From Incurvaria masculella (Eukaryota > Arthropoda > Insecta > Lepidoptera > Incurvariidae), in the NCBI GenBank assembly GCA_946894095.1, contig OX335642.1, positions 28,779,021 to 28,843,020 of the forward strand: DNA of 64,000 nt, read 5' to 3'. Both the position numbers and the translations under genes were made by a program. Positions 23,301-33,900 of the stretch are shown here, piece after piece. The notes under the pieces are model-generated. The model saw nothing but the letters and a program-made list of their open reading frames with translations, was not told where the DNA came from and made no database searches. Numbering within the stretch: the stretch's first letter is position 1; each line of letters starts with the position of its first letter.

Positions 23301-26300
23301 AAAACAGTGTGTTGGACTGATACTGTCATTATATATGACAGTATCAGTATTTTAAAACTTACACGGGACATAACTATAATATTTAGTTTGACAGCTTACC
23401 GCGCATTTGCGGAGCAGAACGCCCTGCTCCTCATACGCTCCGTTAAACTAAATATTATAATGACCAGGGTTGTCGGAAGCCCCCGGCACTGCTGCAATCC
23501 CGTCTCGACTGCTCCTGGACGGTTTTCATTTTAGCTAGTACATATTTAATTCTTGCTTTTGATATAGTTTTTATTAAGATTCGCAAATAAAATAAAGTTT
23601 TATAATGACTAAAGCTTATCATATAAATGTCTTCTTTCCTGTCGGCCAGTTGACAAACATTTCCAGATTTTTATTTGCCAGTAATTGGCAAGATTACTTA
23701 CTTAATTCCTTGCTGCATAAAATTATTTGTTTTATCAGGGAATCAAACCCAGCGCTCTTTGCTGAGGTTCCCGGAGAGGACAAATACAGCATTGACGGAG
23801 GTGTAGTCATCGGGTACTCCACATCTTCGGAGGAAGGCGCTTATGAGCAGATACAAATGTCGTTCTCCACATCAGGTAGATTCATCACGTATTATCCATA
23901 TATATTTGTAACATTTCTTTTGCGAGGTTTCTTTTCAAATACACAATCTTGACTTCCTCATTTATGTTTCGGAACTCGTGCACAACTCTTGGTCCCTATA
24001 TTATTTTTGAAGTAAATTGTCAGTTAAAATTAGGGAATGATTCCTGAATCCGAAGATTATGATCGATATATTGAAGGGTTCTTCCATTTTATGAGCACTT
24101 TAATATTTTATCTAAGCCCACGTATGTTTGGGTTATGAGTTGGATTACAAGATGATTTCTTGCATAAATGAATTAACCTCATCAAGAGCATTTCCAAACA
24201 CCCAGGTCGCGTTTGGGGGCATTTCCAATTTATGACCATTTAAAATATTGGAAGTAACATAATTAACTTATAATGAACCCATTCACTATACATATTCTTT
24301 CAATGCCTAAAGTACAACCTGTTGCCCGTGTCCTTTAAATTCACTTCGTAAACCTCCCGGAACCCATTCCTTGTGCTTTTACTCTTCATTCTTGCCTGTT
24401 CTGCCATACCCAACTAAACAAATGGTCCATCTCAGGTTTGATCGAGGACGTGGTGGAATTGAACACGGCGGACCACGCGCGCGCCGTGCCCAAGGCCAGC
24501 CTGTACGGTGCCGCCCTCTGTCGCCATATCCGGAAGAGGCTGCACATCTCCGAGATACTGGACCTCGTCAGTGCAGGTTCGAACCATGTTTTATAGCTGA
24601 GGTTCCCGGATCCGGTCGGTTCAATTTTGTTTTGGATAATCACCCGAGTGGAGCCCAGTAAAATGCCTCATTTGGCCCTGATCCACCGCTGTCGCATTGC
24701 CTTGCGTACTATTATGCTCTACGGAGCTGCAATAACACCATCCCTCCGTCGCTCAACACGCAATAGGCATGGAATGCGGCCATTCACTGTCGACATTCCT
24801 CAAATTGGGACCAACCGAACCAGTAAATTCTTTATTTTGGGTTGGTAAATCTCCTATATATAGTTATTCGAAAGAACATCCTAGGGTCTTTCAAACATGG
24901 TGTGAAGAAGCACCTAAGCTAGTACTTATATTATTTTGCTGAACTTATTTTCATACTCGTACAACGCATGAAAATCCACCTTGCTTTTTTGCAACTGACT
25001 TTTTGCATGATTTTTTTTTAGATCTAACGTCGAAGGGCCAGACCCCAGTCAAAGTGCAAAGCGGACCGAAAAACAGATATCTATATGACAAAGCATCAGG
25101 TAAGGAAATCTATTTTTAACTGATCCTGTGGAATGCAATCCTTACCACGGTATTCCCTCCCAAAGTCTTTGAAAGAACCTGGGGTCTTACAAACGTAATT
25201 CGGACAAGCACCTGCCTGAGTGGCACGGTTTTGCAGCACTAGAAAAAGATCAAAGATACAATTTATAGGGGCACGATATAATTCTTCAAAACCAAAGTGA
25301 GAGAACCAAATAAACTAAATTTCGTGTACAGAATCACCCTATTCAGCCCTAAAATTAGCTACACTTTTTACAAAAAAACAAAAGACCTAGTTTTTTTTTA
25401 AGTAACTGGACATGAGTATCTAATACTATAGCCACTGCCATATTAGCCCAGCATGCTTGCGTTCCTGAAGGATTTAGGTGCCATGCAAGGACCTTCCCAT
25501 TCTGTATTCTTTTGCAGGGTTTCTGACAGCTATGACAAATCTTTTAGGTTAGATCGCCCTCAGTACAATCATACTATTATCATGGGAGATTTCAACACCT
25601 GTCTAATAAAAAATGATCACCGCGCTAGAAAACTTAACTCCCTTGTGTCATCAGTAAATATGAATATTCTTCCCTTGGATGCTACACACCACTTTCCTAA
25701 TTGTGAACCTTCTCTGCTTGATCTGATTCTTACTTCTTCACCTGACCATGTAAGTGAACATGGTCAGCTGACAGCGCCTGGCTTCTCATATCACGATTTA
25801 ATCTATTTATCCTACAAGGTCCGTCCTCCTAAGATCAGGCGAAAGGTTCTCATGCAGCGAAATTTCAAGGATATTAATCTGGAGCGCCTAAGGGAAGACG
25901 CGCGTGGCTTGGATTGGTCTGCTGTTCTTAGTTCCTCTTCTACAGATGTTATGGTTGAGGATTTCACCTCCAAACTTACGGCTCTATTTGATATTCACGC
26001 ACCTCTCAGACCCACACGTGTGAAACATTTACCAGCTCCATGGCTAACAGAGGACATTCGGAGAATGATGGTGAAGAGGGATAGAGCCAAGATTAAACTT
26101 AAACATAATCCTTCCGATGCAAATCGCACCAAGTACAGGCTGCTCAGGAATCGGTGTAACAGGATGTGTAGGGATGCCCAAAGACGCCACATTCATAATA
26201 CTCTCGAAAATAGCTCTCCCGTCAATGCTTGGAAATTTCTTAAAACTCTTGGAGTTGGTAAAAAGTCTTCTACTGTCAGTAACAACATCGACATCAACGC

Positions 26301-28458
26301 CCTTAACAGGCATTTCTCCTCTCCTCTCACCACCATTGATCAAGTGGTAAAATGTCAAACTCTTCTTCAGCTTTCAGCTTTACCAACTCCGGAGCATGCT
26401 TCATTTACATTTCGCCAAGTCACTGACCGTGAAGTTAAGCTGATCCTGAATTCAATTTCAACAAAAGCTGTAGGTGCCGACTGCATTAGCCTCGACATGC
26501 TCTCACCACTGCTGGCCGAACTGCTACCTATAATTACATTTATTCTAAATCATTCCCTATCCAGTGGATCTTTTCCGAGTACCTGGAAAAGGGCTTACAT
26601 CATTCCTGTCCCAAAAATTTCAAATCCTTCTTCTTTCAGTCAATATCGCCCTATTTCTATTTTACCTGTATTGTCAAAAATTATGGAGCGCATTGTTCAC
26701 CAGCAGTTGGCCAGCTTCCTTGCCGGCAATCACTTGCTGAACCCAATGCAGTCAGGTTTCCGACCTTGCCACAGCACCGTTACTGCTCTCGTCAAAGTAA
26801 CTTATCTCCGGCAGTGCTTGACTGGTTCGCGTCTTATCTCTGTGGTCGACATCAGTGTATCAGAATTGACAATGTGTGTTCTGACTGGGCTGATTTAACT
26901 GCTGGTGTTCCACAGGGTGGCGTGTTATCTCCTCTGTTATTCTCTATATTTATTAATCTAATTACAAATATGTTAACTTCTCTTTACCACCTTTATGCCG
27001 ATGACTTACAGCTGTACTTGCATTGCTCCTTTGATAATTTGGCACATACCGTATCAGAAATGAATGTGAATTTGGATCATATCCTAAATTGGACAAAATC
27101 ATTTGGTCTGACGGTAAATCCTATGAAATCACAAGTCATAATAGTCGGCAGCCCTAGACTTGTATCGAAGATTGATCACAATACATTACCAGCGGTAATC
27201 TACAATGAAGTAGTTATACCGTACTCTAAAACAGTAAAAAATCTGGGCATTTTAATTGATGACACCCTGTCATGGGCGCCCCAGGTAAATGAGATCAGCA
27301 GGAAAATCTTTGCTGCCTCCCACTCTTTAAAACGCTTACAGAGTTTCCTTCCAATCCGTACCAAAATCACGTTGACGCAAACTCTCCTACTTCCAATTTT
27401 AGATTATGCAGATGTGTGCTTTTTGGATTTAACTGAAGTTCTCCTTGATAAATTGGAACGTTTACAGAATCTCTGCATTCGCTACATATATGGTCTGCGT
27501 AAATACGACCATGTATCGCAGTACTGTCGTCAGCTTAAATGGCTACCCATTCGTTATCGAAGGAACTGTCACATACTCACTCTTCTTTTTGGGGTCTTAA
27601 ATAACCCTCACTCTCCTGAGTACCTTCGTTCCCGATTCTTGCACCTATCTTCACACGGTCTCCCTCTACGTTCTAGCGACGACAGTATCCTTGCGATTCC
27701 CCGCCATACAACTTGCTTCTTTTCCAACTCCTTCACTGTACATGCAGTACGTCTGTGGAACTCGTTGCCTTCCTCCGTCCGCTCTTGTCAAACTATCGGC
27801 TCTTTCAAGTCGAGAATCAAGGAGTTTTATTTAAATGAAATCTGAATATACTATTTTTATCGCTGTACATCTTTCTTTTTATTATCATCAAAGAAATAGG
27901 TATATATTTTTGTTTTGTTTTAATTTGTTCCTAAATTGTGGATATACAATATATATTTTAGTATATTGTATTATATATATTAGTTTATTTTATTCAAAGT
28001 ATGCTTGTATTGTCATGTAAATTATGGTTTATGTATGTTTATACTGTATGTATATATTTTTATTTTATTTGCTTTATTATTTTCCTTTCAAATTGCTATT
28101 GTGTACCTACCTACAGATATTTTAGATTGTCTCTCCTCATCACCCCAAAGGTTGACTGGAAGAAATCACTCCTAGTGATAAGTCCGCCTTTGTGCAATTT
28201 TGTTGTTGTTTCGAATTGTTTTTGTAATTGTACTTGTTTTCTATTGCACAATAAAGAATTTATTCATTCATTCATTCATCGCCTAGGCGCCACCTGTCAT
28301 AAATAAGCCATTTTCTTCCAAATTCCATCCTTTTTCAAGTATTAAACATTTAACCATGTGTTTCAGGAGACCAAAGGAAAGTGATGCGAGATCTAAGGGA
28401 CGTCCTAGCTCGGAGCGAACCTTCACAGCAGATTATGATTTTAGATCTTTTAAGATAG
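14368..28458 (+). CDS. MALT1: MALT1-type paracaspase (type 1), compact: death domain plus paracaspase
   Basis: There are eight exons: 14368-14474, 15809-15941, 16879-17071, 22816-23005, 23739-23875, 24436-24576, 25022-25099 and 28367-28458. All introns are GT-AG and all phases match, giving 356 residues. The start CCCACCATGG is a near-ideal Kozak site with an in-frame stop upstream. Residues 1-80 resemble a death domain (CEELARLAGL, GEQLIRDLDRRGLNTCQYRR). KVAILIGN at the exon 2/3 join opens the caspase-like fold. His152 in YYAGHG and Cys202 in LLMDMC form the dyad, and Asp102 and Asp200 match the acidic S1 residues that make MALT1 cleave after arginine. Vertebrate MALT1 is the cytosolic protease/scaffold of the CARD-BCL10 NF-kB module. 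Unlike it, this model has no Ig domains before or after the protease. Exons 1-2 are less certain than 3-8. Confidence 0.85.
14868..15316 (-). mobile_element. TTAA MITE fragment
   Basis: Internal sequence (GGCTCCGTGATGAGGAGAAT through GGCCCACC) matches the full copies. The start is lost. A TTAA is retained at 15317-15320. Confidence 0.7.
15325..15415 (-). mobile_element. RTE-like LINE 3' fragment
   Basis: The minus strand reads GAGGACTGGAGAAAAATTGG, then GAGGCGTATGTCCAGCAGTG, the usual terminal coding motif of RTE-clade LINEs (EDWRKIGEAYVQQW). Only about 90 bases remain. Confidence 0.6.
17205..17445 (+). mobile_element. SINE family A fragment, 'GTCGTAAGAGGCGAC' head
   Basis: A head with CATGTCGTAAGAGGCGACTA is followed after a degenerate middle by the family A tail (CTTCAATGTAGACGTGCA, GGCATAGCACCTAGTTCCCA). 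The same head occurs at 50.16 and 63.13 kb. Confidence 0.5.
17797..17912 (-). mobile_element. SINE family A 3' fragment
   Basis: Only the tail half is present (ATGATATTAGCCCAACACGC, GAATTAGGTGC, GGCTACATTGAACTGG). Confidence 0.75.
17930..18182 (+). repeat. Interspersed repeat shared with 52.3-52.6 kb
   Basis: 'TTGTTTATTGTTTATTCATC', GCACTCGGATTTGTCATATT, GAAGAACTGGCAAGAAACT and 'GTTCATGACAAATATC' recur in the same order and orientation at 52312-52600. It is non-coding. Confidence 0.7.
18188..18496 (+). repeat. 'GGTACCCGGCTCC' interspersed repeat
   Basis: It starts ACTAGCTGAGGTACCCGGCT and ends GCGACTTTGTTTTATACTAT. It carries the internal GTTTGCAATGTAAGCGGAAA and ATCCGTTGCGTAGTTTTAAA words also seen twice at 43.4-44.16 kb. 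Confidence 0.75.
19375..19505 (-). mobile_element. SINE family B tail fragment
   Basis: 'TTTATGTATCTAATGGATAC' and 'GTAATCAGATTTTGAAAATA' match the minus-strand SINEs at 31.7 and 32.0 kb. The tRNA-like head is lost. Confidence 0.5.
19881..20182 (+). mobile_element. AGGGTTCCGTACC element
   Basis: It begins AGGGTTCCGTACCCAAAGGG, carries a GTCCGTC-rich patch and 'ACAGGGCTGTATCTCATTAA', and ends 'CGACTCGCACTTGTCCGGTT' plus a T-run. Near-terminal GGTTCCGTACC / GGGAACCCTTCG words form a partial inverted pair. This element is abundant in Lepidoptera and supports the host assignment. Confidence 0.8.
21451..22530 (-). mobile_element. 5'-truncated Jockey LINE with 9-bp target duplication
   Basis: The element lies between two copies of TGGCGACAT (21442-21450 and 22531-22539). 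Its poly(A) is the T-run at 21452-21462 on the plus strand. The 5' end is cut inside RT motif A, as expected from incomplete reverse transcription. It sits antisense in paracaspase intron 3. Confidence 0.9.
21587..22530 (-). pseudogene. Jockey reverse transcriptase, C-terminal part
   Basis: The frame is open from the truncation point (YVQQAFDRVWHKG) to a stop at 21587, about 314 residues. RT motifs visible are ASVPQGSVLGPVLYSIY and TYADDTACL, with a Jockey-type C-terminal region (YGIELWGSASNSN). The endonuclease and the N-terminal half of the RT, including the motif A aspartate, are missing. It is dead although the remaining frame is intact, so the insertion is probably recent. Confidence 0.88.
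23130..23310 (+). mobile_element. SINE family A fragment (degenerate)
   Basis: 'GATACCATAGCATTAAATGA', TTTTCCGTCCAGTTCATTGT and 'AGAAGGTCCTGGCACGGCAT' match the body and tail. It lies in paracaspase intron 4, about 125 bases after exon 4. Confidence 0.65.
23317..23456. repeat. Two consecutive hairpins
   Basis: ACTGATACTGTCAT and ATGACAGTATCAGT form a 14-bp stem with a 5-base loop (about 23317-23349). ATAATATTTAGTTT and AAACTAAATATTAT form a second stem enclosing a GC-rich loop (about 23377-23456). Together they look like the remains of a small foldback element in intron 4. Confidence 0.5.
25398..25497 (-). mobile_element. SINE family A tail fragment
   Basis: 'CCATATTAGCCCAGCATGC' and 'GATTTAGGTGCCATGCAAGG' on the plus strand are the reversed family A tail. 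It abuts the CR1 element. Confidence 0.65.
25505..27845 (+). pseudogene. CR1 endonuclease-reverse transcriptase, broken
   Basis: Frame one (to about 26800) encodes the end of the endonuclease (MGDFN..., LLDLILTS, FSYHDLI), a linker, and the RT N-terminus (SYR-type QYRPISILPVLSKIMER, QSGFRPCHSTVTALVKV). It then jumps to another frame beginning with NLSPAVLDWFASYL and continues with VPQGGVLSPLLFSIFIN and LYADDLQLY to the stop at 27843-27845. The normal VTDD...LLDFSxAFD segment is absent, so a deletion removed RT motif A and shifted the frame. An AAC microhomology is visible at the junction. Confidence 0.87.
25505..28280 (+). mobile_element. CR1-like LINE, truncated and internally deleted
   Basis: It begins within the endonuclease domain and ends with ATTGCACAATAAAGAATTTA and an (ATTC)n tail at 28259-28279, the microsatellite type of end usual for CR1/L2-like elements. 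It occupies most of paracaspase intron 7 in the sense orientation, 87 bases before the last exon. Confidence 0.85.
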
Positions 28459-29248
28459 CTTATACATGGTGTAGCCTTAGAGGTGTATCCGAAAAATGGG
28501 ATTAGAAATGCACTAAGTAAACACCCTCCTTAATTTCTAAAGGTAATTATTTATAAACTATGGAAAATTATTTATAGACTTTGGTCCGTTTTGGTTCTGT
28601 AAGAACCACCATAGTTTAATGGCCACCCAAGATACACCATGTAGATTGGAAAAAATATATTTTAATATAAGAATTTTGGCCTAGCCAATTAATTCCGCTA
28701 TATAGAAACTGTATATAAATATAAGCTTGTAAAATAGCTATATCTGCACAGGAGTTTATATTATGAATACTTTTTTACAAGAATTTATTAATTTATAGTA
28801 TGAATATTTTTTACACAAATAATTTAGACGTAAGATTTTCATATTTTTGTATGAAATATAAACAGTGCAATAAATGTTTTTTGTAACTTTATTTATAATA
28901 CTTCGCCACCAGCCTAGTTGCTTAATGTGAAACTTTGGTTGGGTAAACAATGAAACTCAAGCTAACAGGAAAAAACACTTTATTGTAAATCTAAGGCTAG
29001 TCAGTTCAGATCGCTAACAATTTCACAGTATCATGTGAGTGACAATGACATTCTCTAATACCAAGAACGTTAAAAAATCAATGGATGCGAGATGTGCGTA
29101 GGTCGCTATCAGTACCCATAGATCATAATCGTGAACAGGTTTAGAAAAAATATTCGTTGAAACATCCACAGTTGTGAAATTTTATAATGCTTCACATTTT
29201 TATTAGTTTTTGCATTTATGTTCTTAGGTTTTCACCGTCGCTGTACAT

Positions 29249-29408
29249 AATGTTTTGGAAACTTACGGTTTTCCGGTGTGCAATGCCGTGCTTAACGTAA
29301 CTCCGGGGCAACGAAGTGACCCTGACGATGCTTCCATTGTTGGAGGCGAAACATGTCAGCCAAGCACGGAGTTTGCACACCGGAAAACCGTAAGTTTTCA
29401 AAACATTA
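29249..29408. repeat. Foldback with ~45-bp arms
   Basis: The left arm (29249-29293, with ACTTACGGTTTTCCGGTGTG and CCGTGCTT) is the reverse complement of 29361-29408. At least 22 consecutive bases are identical. The loop contains CTTCCATTGTTGGAGGCGAA. Confidence 0.8.
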
Positions 29409-29989
29409 GTTTTTGCATGAATATATAGCACAAATTTCTATTTTACATCACGGTGAGTCATACGCGTATTCGAAAAGACTGACTGGAGTGCACCAATTCT
29501 AGTTCATGTTATAGTTACAGTTATTATAAATCCGTACTTATTTTTTGGCTCAAAGAAGAAAGAGGATAGATCTATAATAACAGTAACCAGAGATGATGTA
29601 CTCCTGCCTATGGGTTCTTAATATGACGTAACGCTTTGCGCGGGATCGCAGGTCGTGTCTCTAGTCCATTACTTTTTTGAACGTTCTGTATGACATTGCA
29701 TGTTTGAAAGCAATCCTTGGGATCCTGTGATCCTTCGTAGAACAAATCCAAGCAGCGCTGTATGGTATTTTAAGGTAACCTAACCCTACCATGCCTCATT
29801 GCTACTAAACAATGTAACAATGTACGTAGTGGATGCTACAACATCGCCAACAACATTGGCGAAGGAATAAGGTGCCATGCCAGCACGTTGGTCAGATATA
29901 CGCCAGATAGCAGGCCACAACTGACCAAGAAAAACAGGAGACCGCACAACTTGGCGACGTCAGGCCTACGTGTAGCAGATGACAGCATA

Positions 29990-30125
29990 AGGAAGAAGAA
30001 GGTGCCATGCCAGGTCCATCCCTTTTGATTGAAAACATAGACAATTTATCAATGCCGTATCGTAAATTTTTTGTGATGATGTGATACATGTGATGGTCCA
30101 ACCGATCCGGCCGGGCTTTCAGCTG
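29990..30125 (-). mobile_element. SINE family A fragment (degenerate)
   Basis: 'AAGGTGCCATGCCAGGTCCA', a degenerate ATCAATGCCGTATCG and CGGCCGGGCTTTCA follow the reversed family order. Confidence 0.45.
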
Positions 30126-30966
30126 CCTGCACATAGATTTGCCTCTAAACAGCTAATCGTGGTTAAATATGGTTTAATTTTGTTATTTAACCAGATATAT
30201 GGTGCACTTCATCCTTCAAGCAAAAAAGCTGTTTAAGTTTTTACACATTTTAACAAATATCACTAGTTAAACAAATATTTTTTGTCTATAACTTAATTAA
30301 ACAATGACTCACTCTCAAATTTCGGCCCACGAAGAAAGATAACAGTTCAAACAGACATTCATTCACTAAGATAAGAAGCGATGATTTTACTCCACAAGTA
30401 GTGATGACAAAATTCTGTCACCATATCCAAAGTGTATACCTCCGATTGAAGGAAAAGATGATCTGTCAAAATACGTTTTCTTTAGAGATAAATTGTGTAA
30501 GGGGGATGAACATATTAAAATTTCAATGATTTTCTACACCCCAACTCTATCGAATATGTCTAACGTCGTTTATTTTAACATTTAACCTGGAGTGTATACT
30601 TTGAATTATTTCCCACTGTGCAGACTTTACAAAAAATTCTAGAAAGTCCTACTTTTATCTGGAATTAACTTAATTTGTAACCCACCTACATCAAAAGCAG
30701 CATTTTTTTCATATGGGCCGACTGAAAAATTGTTACTTCTCAGATCGAATGGGTTATGAAAAAAATTATTTACATTATACATACTTGCGGGCCTTTCTTT
30801 TGAACGTTTCTACCTACACTACTATGGCATTTGTGTCTGCCGAGAGCTAACAGACTAACTCTTCGCCCCAAATTCATAGACTACTGTCACTTTTACCTCA
30901 GCAAAGTCACCCATCGCAGAAGAACAATCGGATTGAGTGGGTGCCACCTCCGCCTCTGTCCCAATG

Positions 30967-33900
30967 TTATTGCTTCTCGACGTGATGTGGTTGGAAGTGG
31001 TTCACGATGTTGACCCACCAGCTGTCCTCGACGCCCTTCGTGAACTCGCGTATGAAGCGGTAGTTGAGTATGAAGAGCTTGTCCTGATACTCCGGTTTGA
31101 GCCTAGAATCATATAAGGAAATTAGTAAGGTATCTCCATACGAACGCACAGAGAGCGAATACCCTTTAAAGGAAATAGTCTTACTTTTACGTATAGAGAC
31201 TGGTCCTGTATTTGCGAAGATTGAACAACAGTACTGCTCGAATAGGCTATTATCTCTATCACATGGTCCCAGTTACCCTACTTATCTTCCTTTTACTGTG
31301 CTAGAATCGAGGGTTTTGCATCAGATGCAGTAAGAAGAACAGCATTATGCAGCTCCGACGAGCATTCTCCATGGTAACGACGATAGAAGACAGTGTGTTG
31401 GCCTAATATGATTACAACAGATATGGCATTAGCCATACATGTCCATAAAAAAATATAACTAGAACTAAATAATAATATTAAGAAAAGTGTGTTAATAACA
31501 TAATAATAGGTTATATTCACCCTATGGAGATGGGTGGTAGTTGGTCGTTATCCTTCATGTCCTTGAGTCCGAGCATTACGTGGTAGCACATGGTAATCTC
31601 CACCCACCGCTTGTCCGCATCATCAAACATGATTCCCACCTGTCGACATTTAATTTATTTATTTGATTTACTTTCCTAATTTGAACTGTACCAGAATTGT
31701 CAACAGACAGGTGCCTGATTTTTATGTATTTAAATGGATATGCCATTACCGTTTATCTCATTGATTTCAGGTTATACATCGACATCTGCATTGAACCATT
31801 GTAATCAGATTTTGGAAATAATTAAAAAAAGTTTTAGGTCGTGACATTCGTCGGAAGCAGGATTCGAACCTGCGACGACCTAATCTCTATCTACTACTAG
31901 ATGGCGCTAGTTTGGCATATTGACTCTATGCTAAGGCATTTTGACTACAATGATTGAGATATCAATCTAATTGTGGTCGTCACTTAAGTCGATTTTGGTA
32001 TCGTAAACAAGAGCTTGGATTAAACATGACTTTTATGTATTTAATGGATACGACATTACTGCTATCTCATTGATTTGAGGTTACCCAAAGATATCTATAC
32101 TGAATCATTGTAAACTGATTTTGAAAACAATTAGAAAACGTTTTTGCTCGTGACATTCGTCTGAAGCAGAATTCGATCCTGCGACCTTTGGCACCATTGC
32201 CAACACTGACAGAAACAATCTTTGTGTTCTCCAAACATTTATATCTGCCACAAATGGGCGCTTGGCCTGTGTCAAGATTAATTGAAAGAAAAGAACCTGA
32301 TATGGCACAGCGTAGAATATGTCCTCCTTGGTGATAGCGAGCATTTGGCGCTGCGCCACGGATAGCCGCCCGACGGCCGTGCGGAGCTCCTTGATCGCCT
32401 CGTCTACCACCAGGCCCTCGAGCGACTTGTAGTCGCCACGCTGCAGAGCACCTGATACAACCTGGAAACGCCGTCAATAGAACTTGTATACAGTGCGTGA
32501 CAGTAAACTTAACACTCTGTTCAGAATTTTTGGAAGCCATACACCAATATGTTGCAGTGATCATTGTCATACGCTGCCCTCTTTTTAACCGACTTCAAAA
32601 AAGGAGGAGGAGGTTCCCAATTAGACTCTATTTTCCTATATTACTTCTATGTTTATTACCTTGCAGTACTTTCGCCTGGGTGAACCGATTTTGATAATAT
32701 TTTTTTTTTATTGAATGCTGGTGCTTCCAGTGTGGTCCCATTTCAATTTGGTTTAGTTCTGACAATGATATCCGTGAGGAAAAGGCATATAAGTCTTAAA
32801 TATGCATTAAGTATGTGCGCAACATATGGACGTATAACTCAATATCACACCAACCGATTTCAATGATTCTTTTTGTTATTGGAAAGGACGTGTTAGTGTA
32901 CTTCAGATTCACTAAAAATAAACAAATAAACAAAAATTTTAACAAAAAAAAACCGACTTCAAAGAAAAAGTATTTTACCAATTAACATGCAAGAAGTAAA
33001 AAAAGTAATTGCCATTTTCGTAGTTACGATTATTGTTATTTTTTGAGTCGGCGTCTGCCGGGCACGCTCCACGCCAGTCAAGAGAACCGTGGCTACCTTG
33101 TCTAGTCTCAAAAGATTTTAAATGCTGGTCAGTCTAGGGATGTCAATATGGGGAAATTGGTATAAAATTATATAAATATATACAAATTTACACGACTTTC
33201 TAGCATCGATGGTCACCATACCTATTTAGTAGGCTCCCAAGAAGAAAGACTTGTACCTGGACAGCATGCTTGGACGCCTCAACAAAGTCGGCGAGCCGGA
33301 AGTCCTGTTCGAAGTAGGGCTGGATGATGAGGGAGGAGAAGATCCAATTCTTGATGAACTTGATGAATGACGGCCACATGACAGGGGGGAACGACATGAG
33401 GGGGGGCAGCCGCTGGGACTCCGTCCGCTCCTCACTGCGGGACACATTGTTGACAGTGTATATATTACGGGACAAAACTTAAAATAATGTTTCTCTACTA
33501 AAAATACCGCTCTTGATGTGCGGTTATCCAATGACATCTAAATGGAAGCGTTGTAATCAGATTTTGAAAATAATCCGAAATAGTTTTTCGATTGGACATG
33601 CTTTCAGAAATGTCCAAACAAAAAAAAATTAATTCTAAAACTGATTACAACGCTTCTATGTAGATGTTATTGGATAACCTCAAACTCATGTGATAACGGA
33701 AGTTTGTATCCCTAAAATACATAAATTTATTTACATCACTCTTGAGTGTAAAAGGTGCAAAACCTGGCAGTGCTTCTCTTCTGCGCAGTACAATGGAAAG
33801 GGACATGATTATTTATAAAAAAGAGTGGTGTTTGGGCTGAGAGAGGTGAAGCTGCTATTTATGTATATGAATTGTGTGTATGCATTAAAAAACACCCCGC

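Larger units (their letters stand above)
28459..30966. other. Convergent intergenic region between paracaspase and MAIP1
   Basis: The two genes end tail to tail 2.5 kb apart. The region is AT-rich. It holds candidate poly(A) signals for the paracaspase (for example AATAAA at about 28870), a strong foldback at 29.25-29.41 kb and a degenerate SINE near 30.0 kb. No gene is seen. Confidence 0.6.

Noticed and set aside
32067..32570. A 167-residue minus-strand protein
   Set aside because: It is an alternative frame running through MAIP1 exon 3 and SINE family B sequence.
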